Assembly (NCBI GenBank): GCA_023427125.1 | Contig: JAEZBP010000922.1 | Coordinates: 1-7,776 of the forward strand | Reading direction: 5' to 3' | DNA length: 7,776 nt | Origin: Pseudomonadota bacterium | GTDB lineage: Bacteria > Myxococcota_A > Polyangia > Polyangiales > Sandaracinaceae | Shown here: positions 1 through 5,151 of the stretch, one piece after another | Layout of the letters: the number at the start of each line of letters is the position of its first letter | Position numbering within the stretch: position 1 is the stretch's first letter | The notes under the pieces: model-generated | Told to the model about the DNA's origin: nothing | Database searches by the model: none | Seen by the model: the letters and a program-made list of their open reading frames with translations, nothing else | Made by a program: the position numbers and the translations under genes

Positions 1-75
1 GGCGCCCTGGGGCGGGGGCGCGCGAGGGAGGAGAGCGGCTCGAGCACCGGCTGGATCTCGGACGGCTGGGCGAGC

Positions 76-91
76 GATCCGTCCGAGGTGC
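76..91 (-). repeat. Isolated inverted core of repeat family B
   Basis: The 16 bases here are the exact reverse complement of GCACCTCGGACGGATC, the core of the family B units found twice at 7001-7016 and 7265-7280. Identity continues on one side with a single mismatch (…GGATCG-TCG). It lies about 7 kb from the main array and in the opposite orientation, so family B is dispersed rather than confined to one array. No full hairpin is present at this copy. Confidence 0.55.
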
Positions 92-100
92 GTGGCGGTC

Positions 101-149
101 TCGAGCGTCGGTCTCGAGGGCCCACCCCGGGTCGGGTTGTTCTGTGTGG
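101..149 (+). repeat. Family A dispersed repeat, copy 1 (GTTGTTCTGTG subtype)
   Basis: This stretch aligns base for base with the copy at 2915-2953, with few substitutions. Both contain a GAGGGCCC/GAGAGGCCC block, a CCGGGT/GCGGGT core and the tail GTTGTTCTGTG. Its left flank GAGCGTCG is also shared with the copy at 2044-2095. The centre ACCCCGGGT is a short pseudo-palindrome. It ends 55 nt upstream of the lipoprotein start at 205. The rest of 1-204 holds no gene I can identify: all three forward frames stay open, so the end of an upstream gene cannot be placed. Confidence 0.7.
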
Positions 150-204
150 TCGCCCGCCGATCGCGCAGGGAAGCTCGACCACGTCGTCCAACGTACTCTC
201 GTCC

Positions 205-642
205 ATGCCCGCTCCGTCGTTGGTCGGCACCATGGCCGTGGCCCTCTCGCTCTTCGCCGCAGCCGCCTGCGCCCGAGACCGGTCCGTGGAGGCCACGCAT
301 GCGTCCGCCGGCGCCGTCGTCGGCTCCGCGTCCGCCGCGTCCGACGCGCCGTCTGCGCCCTCGCCCGCCGAGCGTTGCCTGCCCGTGGTCGCCGCCTCCT
401 GCGGCTGCGTCTACTCCTGCGCCGCCGGCCTCGAGACCGCCCCCGACACGTGGAGCGTCTCGCATCCCTTCTGGGCCACTCCCATCATCGCCCAGATCGC
501 GTCGTGGTGCGTGGACGGCGCCTGCACCGACGCCTTCCACGGCGAGATCACCTGCAACGGGATCTGCCCGCCCCGCCCCGCCGATCCCACGTGCCGCTTC
601 GAGGGCGACGCCTGCGTGAGCGCGCGCGACGCCGCGCGATAG
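205..642 (+). CDS. Small cysteine-rich lipoprotein, function unknown
   Basis: The product is 145 aa. Residues 10-21 form a hydrophobic signal segment (AVALSLFAAAA) ending at a plausible lipobox with C22 as the lipidated cysteine. Residues 26-56 are an Ala/Ser/Pro-rich linker. The mature domain (57-138) has ten cysteines (C58, 66, 68, 72, 102, 107, 117, 121, 130, 137), enough for five disulfides, and aromatic clusters around W83, W90 and W101. The expected site is the periplasm or the outer face of the envelope. I do not recognise the family by name. The frame is open to the left edge of the window, so the start is uncertain. ATG 205 was chosen because it places the signal segment at the N-terminus; ATG 232 and an upstream GTG at 88 are alternatives. 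There is no convincing Shine-Dalgarno, and the signal lacks the usual N-terminal Lys/Arg, which lowers certainty about export. Confidence 0.6.
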   Translation: MPAPSLVGTMAVALSLFAAAACARDRSVEATHASAGAVVGSASAASDAPSAPSPAERCLPVVAASCGCVYSCAAGLETAPDTWSVSHPFWATPIIAQIASWCVDGACTDAFHGEITCNGICPPRPADPTCRFEGDACVSARDAAR

Positions 643-697
643 AGTAAGAGTCTCTGCGCCGAGGGCGCGGCACGCGGAGGGGGGGCCAGGCCGTGCT

Positions 698-751
698 CAC
701 GACGTCGCGCAGCTCGACCGTGCGCACGACGTCGCGCAGCTCGACCGTGCG
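698..751. repeat. 27-bp perfect tandem duplication
   Basis: Two identical 27-bp units, 698-724 and 725-751, each begin CACGACGTCGCGCAG. The junction creates the palindrome CGTGCGCACG (719-728). A shorter echo, CGTGCGACGACCG, follows twice at 746-758 and 769-781. It lies in the non-coding stretch between the lipoprotein and the transposase. Confidence 0.85.
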
Positions 752-780
752 ACGACCGTGGGGCGCCGCGTGCGACGACC

Positions 781-806
781 GCACCCCGGGTGTTCGTCGA
801 TGGGGC
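781..806 (+). repeat. Degenerate family A repeat upstream of the transposase
   Basis: The bases GCACCCCGGGT then GTTCGTCGATG match the core and tail of family A (CACCCCGGGTCAGGTTGTCGATG) with a short gap. It has the same orientation as the intact copies at 2044-2164. It is the only trace of the family between 150 and 2016 and lies about 110 nt before the transposase start. Confidence 0.45.
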
Positions 807-915
807 GGGCGCGCGGGAGGCGAGGTGGCGGCCGCTGGCGGGTCTCCGCCACCTCCGCCGTTTTCGGCTCGTAAGTACGCGAGATCACACGACGCGATCT
901 TCGGTTCGGTTCGTG

Positions 916-1836
916 ATGACCGGGCGCGGCATGACGGATGCGCGCTGCCGATTGCCCGGGACGGTCTACATGGTGGGGCGCCGCACGGAGCGGCGGGTGC
1001 ACCTGTTTCGGCCGGACTCGCTGATGAACCAGGTGTTCCTGTACTGCCTCGGGGTCGCGGCGCAGAAGACGAACGTCTCGGTCGTGGCGGCGAACCTGAT
1101 GAGCAACCACTACCACGTGGTCGTGGTGGATCATGAGGGTCGGATCTGCGAGATGATGGAGTATATGAACGCCCTGCTCACCAAGACGACGCAGGTGATG
1201 CGCGGCTGGGTGGGGCGGGTGTTCGACGGGGAGGGGCCGAGCTACGTCGAGCTGACGACGCCAGCGACCATCGTCGACAAGTGTGGCTACACGCTCGCAA
1301 ATCCCACGGCCGCGGGACTCGTGCGGTTCTCGAAGGAGTGGCCGGGGGTTCGGACGCGGGTGGAGGATATCGGGCAGCGGACGCTCACGATCGAGCGGCC
1401 CTCCGCGTTCTTCGCGGAGGACGGCACGATGCCGGCTGTGGTGGAGATCCCGCTCGAGCTGGCCGACGTGGTCATCGAGACGTACGGGGTGAAGCAGGCG
1501 CGCGAGCGGATCGCGGATGCGGTCGCGCGTCACGAGGCGAAGGGGCACGCCGAAGCGGCGGCGAAGGGCTGGGCGTTCAAGGGCGCCGAGCGCGTGCTGA
1601 AGAGCTCGCCCTACTCGCGTGCCAAGACGCTCGAAGACCGGCGGCGGATCAACCCACGATACGCTGGCGACGCGGAGGCGATCAAGGCGGCCGCCGCGCG
1701 GGACGCGGACTTCCGTGAGCGCTACGCCATCGCTCGCGAGCGCTGGCTCGCCGGTGACCGCCTCGTGGTCTGGCCGGCGGGTACCTATGCGATGAAGCGG
1801 TGGCATCGCGTCCCCGGCGAGCAGCCGCCCAGCTGA
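916..1836 (+). CDS. Y1/HUH transposase, REP-associated tyrosine transposase (RAYT)-like
   Basis: The product is 306 aa from ATG 916. ATG 931 (301 aa) is equally possible; neither has a clear ribosome-binding site. Seen: an N-terminal LPGTVYMVGRR block at 13-23, like the usual 'PGAVYHVTSRG' opening; the HUH metal-binding motif H65-Y66-H67 inside MSNHYHVVVVD; and Y125 in CGYTLANPTAAGLV (123-136), matching the 'YIHLNPVRAGLV' helix that carries the single catalytic tyrosine. These define an IS200-like Y1 transposase domain. Known for the family: such enzymes cut and join single-stranded DNA through a 5'-phosphotyrosine at hairpins, and RAYTs are usually domesticated single-copy genes that spread REP palindromes. 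All catalytic residues are intact, so it is probably functional. About 170 residues follow the catalytic helix, a long charged tail ending near PAGTYAMKRWHRV. Family A repeats flank it on both sides and a hairpin follows the stop. No tnpB-like gene is present. Confidence 0.85.
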   Translation: MTGRGMTDARCRLPGTVYMVGRRTERRVHLFRPDSLMNQVFLYCLGVAAQKTNVSVVAANLMSNHYHVVVVDHEGRICEMMEYMNALLTKTTQVMRGWVGRVFDGEGPSYVELTTPATIVDKCGYTLANPTAAGLVRFSKEWPGVRTRVEDIGQRTLTIERPSAFFAEDGTMPAVVEIPLELADVVIETYGVKQARERIADAVARHEAKGHAEAAAKGWAFKGAERVLKSSPYSRAKTLEDRRRINPRYAGDAEAIKAAAARDADFRERYAIARERWLAGDRLVVWPAGTYAMKRWHRVPGEQPPS

Positions 1837-1854
1837 TCGCGTCGCCTCCGGCTT

Positions 1855-1887
1855 GATGCGAGCCTGCTTCGAGCGCGGGCTCGCATC
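1855..1887. other. Strong hairpin just after the transposase
   Basis: GATGCGAGCCTGC (1855-1867) pairs with GCGGGCTCGCATC (1875-1887) over 13 bp with one G-T wobble, around the 7-nt loop TTCGAGC. It begins 18 nt after the stop codon. There is no T-tract on the right, so it is not a classic intrinsic terminator. It could be a factor-dependent or transcript-end hairpin, or the right-end recognition hairpin expected for IS200/RAYT-type elements. No matching hairpin was found left of the gene. Confidence 0.6.
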
Positions 1888-2043
1888 GGTGCGTCCGTCG
1901 CCGGCCTCGGCCCGCCGGATTGCAATGTCGGCGGACGGAATCACCCGCGTGGGCCCCACGGAAGGTCGCCAGCGGGCACTCGGAACCGCATCGGAGCGTG
2001 CGTCGGAGCCGCGCCGGGTCCCGCGGGCTGCCCGGCCCTCGGA
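1888..2043. other. Non-coding stretch with nested inverted repeats
   Basis: No credible gene is seen between the transposase and the DUF1622 gene. Within this part, TCCGTC (1894-1899) pairs with GACGGA (1934-1939), enclosing CCGCCG (1912-1917) and CGGCGG (1929-1934), a possible nested stem. The block GGTCCCGCGGGCTGCCC (2017-2033) recurs exactly at 2894-2910, again just upstream of a family A copy, so it may be the 5' part of a longer composite repeat. Confidence 0.4.
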
Positions 2044-2164
2044 TCGAGCGTCGTATCGAGAGGCCCACCCCGGGGCAGGTTGTCGATGAAGAGGCAGCGT
2101 CGGATCGAGAGGCCCACCCCAGGTCAGGTTGTCGATGAAGAGGCCAGGTTGTCGATGAAGAGGC
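2044..2164 (+). repeat. Family A tandem cluster (CGATGAAGAGGC subtype)
   Basis: Two units lie 49 bp apart: ATCGAGAGGCCCACCCC starts at 2055 and again at 2104, each running into CAGGTTGTCGATGAAGAGGC (2076-2095 and 2125-2144). A third tail copy without the 5' part follows directly at 2145-2164. The centres differ slightly (ACCCCGGGG and ACCCCAGGT). The tails differ from the GTTGTTCTGTG tails at 101-149 and 2915-2953, giving two subtypes. The remaining 2165-2332 contains only a 10-bp palindrome GTGGGCCCAC (2196-2205) and no convincing gene. Confidence 0.85.
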
Positions 2165-2332
2165 AGCGCTCGCCCCCGAGGAGCAGCGTCTGTTGGTGGG
2201 CCCACGCATGGGCCGCGCTGGCTCGAGCGACGCGCGAGGCGAGCATCCGACGTTGTGACGCCGCCACATCGAGCCGCCGCGACGTTGCGGCCGTGCAACC
2301 TCCATCGAGCGCTGCGATCAAGGCCACGAGCG

Positions 2333-2713
2333 TCACTCGCCGGCCGGGCGCGGCTGCCAGGGCCAGCGGCCGGTGAGCTCCAGCTCGAGCGAGACGCTCA
2401 GGAAGGTTCGAATCGCGACGACGATCGCGAGCACGCCGACGCTCTGGAAGGTCAGGTCGACCGCGACCGTCCGCACGATGTCAGCGGCCACCAGGAACTC
2501 GAGGCCGAGCAGGATCCCGCGCGCGAGCCGCTGCCGGGTCTCGCGGACGAGCGACATGTCCGAGCGGCGTCGCAACGCGCGGAGCGCGGCGTACCCGAGC
2601 GCGTACAGCGCGAAGAGCCCGATGACCCCGAAGCCGAGCGTCTCCACGAGCGCCGCGGTCCACTCGGCCGCAGGCTTCACGAAGTCGGGCAGCACGCGTG
2701 TCGATCTGGACAC
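2333..2713 (-). CDS. DUF1622 family inner-membrane protein
   Basis: The product is 126 aa from GTG 2713. A GTG at 2752 would add 13 residues (WVGARGAV-type sequence) that do not look like the family start, so the shorter form is preferred; neither start has a clear ribosome-binding site. Seen: an amphipathic lead DFVKPAAEW (10-18), a first membrane segment at about 25-44 (LGFGVIGLFALYALGYAAL), a basic loop RALRRR, the signature stretch RGILLGLEFLVAADIVRTV (65-83), then a second hydrophobic span SVGVLAIVVAIRTFLSVSLE (91-110) and the terminal GRWPW. This order, GLEFLVAADI then VLAxxVxIRTFLS, is characteristic of DUF1622, small membrane proteins of unknown function. It is transcribed away from the lipoprotein at 3080, with about 366 bp of shared upstream DNA. 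Confidence 0.85.
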   Translation of the reverse strand: MSRSTRVLPDFVKPAAEWTAALVETLGFGVIGLFALYALGYAALRALRRRSDMSLVRETRQRLARGILLGLEFLVAADIVRTVAVDLTFQSVGVLAIVVAIRTFLSVSLELELTGRWPWQPRPAGE

Positions 2714-2893
2714 CGCGCCGCGAGTGACAGCCCCTCGAGCCCCGACCCACACCGGTCAGGAGCTCACGCTTCCCACGGCCCAGGCCGCGGACCTCGGACC
2801 GATCCGCTACTTCAGGCGATCGGAGACAGTCGGCGAGCACCGCGAGCGCCAGCACCGAGGCCGCGCATGCGGTGTCGCGCGAGGAGGTGCGCC

Positions 2894-2953
2894 GGTCCCG
2901 CGGGCTGCCCCTTCGGATCGAGAGGCCCGCCGCGGGTCAGGTTGTTCTGTGCG
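2894..2953 (+). repeat. Family A dispersed repeat with its 5' block (GTTGTTCTGTG subtype)
   Basis: This copy contains the 17-bp block GGTCCCGCGGGCTGCCC (2894-2910, identical to 2017-2033), then GGATCGAGAGGCCC (2915-2928), the core GCCGCGGGTCAGG and the tail GTTGTTCTGTG shared with the copy at 101-149. The centre CCCGC-C-GCGGG is a short palindrome. It sits in the divergent region between the DUF1622 and lipoprotein genes, 126 nt upstream of ATG 3080. Confidence 0.75.
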
Positions 2954-3007
2954 GATCGGGCTACGCGTGCACCACCGAAGGCGACAGGCGTATGCACTTC
3001 ACGCCAC

Positions 3008-3071
3008 CGAGCGGTCCTTCGCGTCGAGCACGCCCAGCATGCGGCACCGCTCGAAGGGGCGGCCAAAGGAG
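3008..3071 (+). promoter_or_regulatory. Inverted repeat and strong ribosome-binding site before the lipoprotein
   Basis: CGAGCGGT (3008-3015) and ACCGCTCG (3046-3053) are perfect 8-bp inverted arms separated by 30 nt. AGGAG (3067-3071) follows, 8 nt before ATG 3080. The Shine-Dalgarno is the clearest in the window and decides the start of that gene. The arms could be an operator or a leader stem; nothing in the sequence distinguishes these. No convincing -35/-10 promoter could be picked out of 2714-3060. Confidence 0.45.
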
Positions 3072-3079
3072 CTTGGGAG

Positions 3080-3781
3080 ATGCGACCTGTTTGGTTGGCT
3101 GGATGTGCGGCGCTCGCGATCGTGGGATGTTCGGAGTCCCGCACGAGGCCGATCACGACGGACGCGGGAGCCGTGGAGGATGCGCGCTCGATGAACGAGG
3201 ACGCGGGCACCGTACAGGAACCCGATGCCGGCGGGGCCTCGGACGCGGGCGGCGGCACCCGTCGCTACGGCGAGGCATGCAGCCGCCACGCGGATTGCGC
3301 GAGCGGCGTGTGCATCGGGACGACGGACGTGGCGCCCACATGCACCCGCACATGCGACAGCGACGCCCCGAACGACTGCCGCGACGAGAACACGTTCTGC
3401 GTCTCGTTCACCGAGGGCGAGTTCTGCTTCGGCGCCACGATCGAGACGGGCATCGACGCGAGCGATGACGAGGTCTTGAACCTGGGCGATTGCGTCACAC
3501 GGTCACTCTCGCCGCTCGGGGACGCGGACATGTTCCTCGTGCTCGCCGGTCGCTCGGCGGACATCTCGGTCGTGGCTCAGCCCCAGAACCCCGCGCTCGA
3601 TGTCGCGGTCGACTTCTACAACAATGGGCAGCTCGTCGGGCGCTCGGACGACTACGGCGGTGGCGGCTCGGAGGGCCTGCGCATCGCGGACTTCGCGCGC
3701 GGCTCGCGGATGCAGGTCGTGGTGCGCGACGGAGGCAGCTCGATCACGGATGAGTACCGGCTCTGCGTCATGATCAACTGA
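3080..3781 (+). CDS. Lipoprotein with Cys-rich module and PPC-like beta domain
   Basis: The product is 233 aa. The start is fixed by AGGAG 8 nt upstream and by the signal: MR, a hydrophobic stretch 4-16 and lipobox IVG-C17. Residues 18-60 are a low-complexity linker with repeated DAG triplets (TTDAG, EDAG, PDAG, SDAG), a style common in myxobacterial secreted proteins. Residues 63-116 form a Cys-rich module, YGEACSRHADCASGVC then CTRTC, with eight cysteines (C67, 73, 78, 88, 92, 100, 107, 116). Residues 130-230 resemble the bacterial pre-peptidase C-terminal (PPC) beta-sandwich: GDADMFLVLAGRSADISV, then LDVAVDFYNNGQLVGRSDD, GLRIADFARG and a closing EYRLCV; C138 and C229 may pair. PPC domains are usually appended to secreted enzymes; here no enzyme domain is present. 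A surface binding or structural role is likely, but no specific function can be given. Confidence 0.85.
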   Translation: MRPVWLAGCAALAIVGCSESRTRPITTDAGAVEDARSMNEDAGTVQEPDAGGASDAGGGTRRYGEACSRHADCASGVCIGTTDVAPTCTRTCDSDAPNDCRDENTFCVSFTEGEFCFGATIETGIDASDDEVLNLGDCVTRSLSPLGDADMFLVLAGRSADISVVAQPQNPALDVAVDFYNNGQLVGRSDDYGGGGSEGLRIADFARGSRMQVVVRDGGSSITDEYRLCVMIN

Positions 3782-3813
3782 AGCCGACATCACTCAACTG
3801 AAGCCGGCATCAC
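3774..3813. repeat. 20-bp tandem duplication over a stop codon
   Basis: TCAACTGAAGCCGACATCAC (3774-3793) is followed directly by the same 20 bases with one change, A to G (3794-3813). The first unit contains the lipoprotein's TGA stop at 3779-3781. Since 20 is not a multiple of three, the duplicate TGA at 3799 is out of frame. Downstream, CGGAGATCGGAGACCGGAGACC is a short imperfect direct repeat (3826-3847). Confidence 0.85.
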
Positions 3814-3939
3814 AAACCGGAAGCTCGGAGATCGGAGACCGGAGACCATCCAGGACCAAAGTCCCGGCAGAGGTGCGAGGCGGCCAGGGGCGCGCGTATG
3901 CTCAGTAGATGTGCAGGCGTCCGGGCGTCGCTTTGCCGG

Positions 3940-3973
3940 GGGAGGTTCCCCTCCCAGCCGCTCGGGAAGCGGC
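3940..3973. terminator. Two adjacent hairpins, possible bidirectional terminator
   Basis: GGGAGG (3940-3945) and CCTCCC (3950-3955) form a 6-bp stem with a 4-nt loop. One base later, GCCGCT (3957-3962) and AGCGGC (3968-3973) form a second 6-bp stem with a 5-nt loop. They lie mid-way in the 350-bp convergent region between a (+) gene ending at 3781 and a (-) gene ending at 4132, where termination from both sides is expected. No T-tracts are seen. I found no credible gene elsewhere in 3782-4131. Confidence 0.35.
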
Positions 3974-4131
3974 CATCGAGGTACCAGCACGAGAGGCTGG
4001 CGTAGAAGGGCCGGTGGCAGGACGTCCGCGTATTCGCACTCGCAGACTGTCGCAGAATCTCCCGTCGCCCCGCAATCGAGCCCAGACGGATCCGCTGTGC
4101 CGAGCGACGTCGGCCCCGGGGAAGGCGCGCG

Positions 4132-4920
4132 TCAGGCCAACCGTTCAGCGTCTCGCCCACCGCTCCGCCACGTGCCTTCGGGCGCCGGGCGGCCCCTGCC
4201 CCTCAGCCGCAAGTACACGGTTTGCGCGAACAGGAGCCCAGCGATCGCCACCGCGGTCCAGCCGGTGACCTGGCTCCCCGGCAGCGCCCCGCGAGCCTGT
4301 TCGAGGTACACCGCGATCAACCCCCAGAGCGCGGCCGCGGTGTACGGGACGTTGCCGTTCATGCGGGCGTTGAACGCCAGGAGCAGGGCTGCCGCCCCCG
4401 CGAAGAGCACCATGCTCCACGGCAGCATCGCCTGGGTCGAGAGCAGACGATATGCCACGATGACCTGCGCTGTGTTGAGGAACACGGCGAGCGACAGCCA
4501 TCCCGCGTGGAGCGAGAGCGGAACCCACGCGAGCCACCGCTCGCCTCTCCCCAGTGAACCGCGCGACAGCGATACCGCGCAGTACGCGAGGCAGGCGAGG
4601 CTCGCCCAGATCACGATCAGCGCGAGCCAGAAGAGCTGGAGAGAGAAGATCGGCATCCACGCCGCGCTCAGCGCGAACCCAAGCGCGGCCGCAGGCCGGA
4701 GCCGGGCGGAGCTCTCGCGATGCTTCGTCAGCGTCCACACGCCGAACACCGCGTCGAGCAGGAAGATCAGCCCCCAGATCGAGAACGCGTAGCCGGCGGC
4801 GGCCAAGAGCGTCGGGTAGTGATCCGAGAGCTCGCCGGTCTCGGGTCCGAAGACGCCCCGCTGCGTCAGCCACGCGACTGCCGGCATCGACAGCGCGGAG
4901 GGCAAGACCCAAAAGCGCAT
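4132..4920 (-). CDS. TspO/MBR-related tryptophan-rich integral membrane protein
   Basis: The product is 262 aa from ATG 4920, with GAGG ending 5 nt before the start. There are seven to eight hydrophobic spans, at about 4-19, 42-62, 78-96, 97-118, 129-152, 166-184, 192-207 and 219-236. Residues 26-62 (ELSDHYPTLL, then AGYAFSIWGLIFLLDAVFGVW) and 132-152 (VPLSLHAGWLSLAVFLNTAQ) match the pattern of proteins annotated 'tryptophan-rich sensory protein', which has YPxLxxPAGYxFSIWGxIY and SLYLGWISVATIAN blocks. These are longer relatives of TspO/MBR (translocator protein). TspO binds porphyrins or other hydrophobic ligands; the role of this longer group is not established. The C-terminal 25 residues are hydrophilic and Arg/Gly-rich. 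It is probably monocistronic: the next gene upstream on the same strand (stop at 5152) is separated by about 230 bp containing a hairpin. Confidence 0.75.
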   Translation of the reverse strand: MRFWVLPSALSMPAVAWLTQRGVFGPETGELSDHYPTLLAAAGYAFSIWGLIFLLDAVFGVWTLTKHRESSARLRPAAALGFALSAAWMPIFSLQLFWLALIVIWASLACLAYCAVSLSRGSLGRGERWLAWVPLSLHAGWLSLAVFLNTAQVIVAYRLLSTQAMLPWSMVLFAGAAALLLAFNARMNGNVPYTAAALWGLIAVYLEQARGALPGSQVTGWTAVAIAGLLFAQTVYLRLRGRGRPAPEGTWRSGGRDAERLA

Positions 4921-4929
4921 GACGACCTC

Positions 4930-4939
4930 GATCGCGATC
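4930..4939. promoter_or_regulatory. 10-bp palindrome near the Trp-rich gene's start
   Basis: GATCGCGATC is a perfect palindrome 10 nt upstream of ATG 4920, abutting the GAGG ribosome-binding site. A 6-bp stem (CTCGCG 4974-4979 with CGCGAG 4986-4991) lies further up. It could be an operator, but palindromes of this composition arise often by chance in GC-rich DNA. Confidence 0.2.
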
Positions 4940-5110
4940 TAGCTCCGGGCGCTGCGCAGGAAGATCGAGATCTCTCGCGGAGACGCGCGAGCGATCCGGA
5001 TGGGCTACGCCGGCTCGACCTGGGAGATCCTCCATGCTCTCGCGCTCCCATCCGGACTGCGCTCGGCGCGCGTGGGTGGCTGACGTGACTCTGGGAGACG
5101 CTGGCGGCCG

Positions 5111-5129
5111 CCGGCGGACTGTCCGCCGG
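5111..5129 (-). terminator. Hairpin after the spermidine-synthase-like gene
   Basis: CCGGCGGAC (5111-5119) and GTCCGCCGG (5121-5129) are perfect 9-bp arms around one base, folding as a 7-bp stem with a 5-nt loop. It lies 23 nt beyond the stop codon of the (-) gene ending at 5152, the right position for transcript termination. No T-tract follows on the (-) strand, so it may work with Rho or only protect the 3' end. Confidence 0.5.
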
Positions 5130-5151
5130 GTCTATCGTCGAAGACGGCGGC

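Noticed and set aside
697..2298. 533-codon open frame on the (-) strand across the transposase
   Set aside because: It is the antisense shadow of a GC-rich gene: it shows no recognisable domain, is Arg/Pro/His-rich and runs through the family A repeats, while the (+) strand carries intact HUH motifs.
2124..2336. 70-codon (-) frame whose GTG overlaps the DUF1622 stop
   Set aside because: The GTGA overlap looks like translational coupling, but the C-terminal part is translated family A repeat and no family is recognisable.
2405..2414. GGTTCGAATC, resembling a tRNA T-arm
   Set aside because: The flanks do not form a T-stem or acceptor stem, and it lies inside the DUF1622 coding region.
2255..3079. 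Upstream extension of the 3080-3781 frame
   Set aside because: The frame is open by base composition only; it overlaps the DUF1622 gene on the other strand. The signal peptide and AGGAG fix the start at 3080.
3810..4160. 116-codon (-) frame in the convergent intergenic region
   Set aside because: It covers the two hairpins, overlaps the end of the membrane gene and has no recognisable sequence features.
3911..4792. 293-codon (+) frame opposite the Trp-rich membrane gene
   Set aside because: It has Ser/Ala/Arg-rich shadow composition without domains, whereas the (-) frame has clear membrane spans and family motifs.
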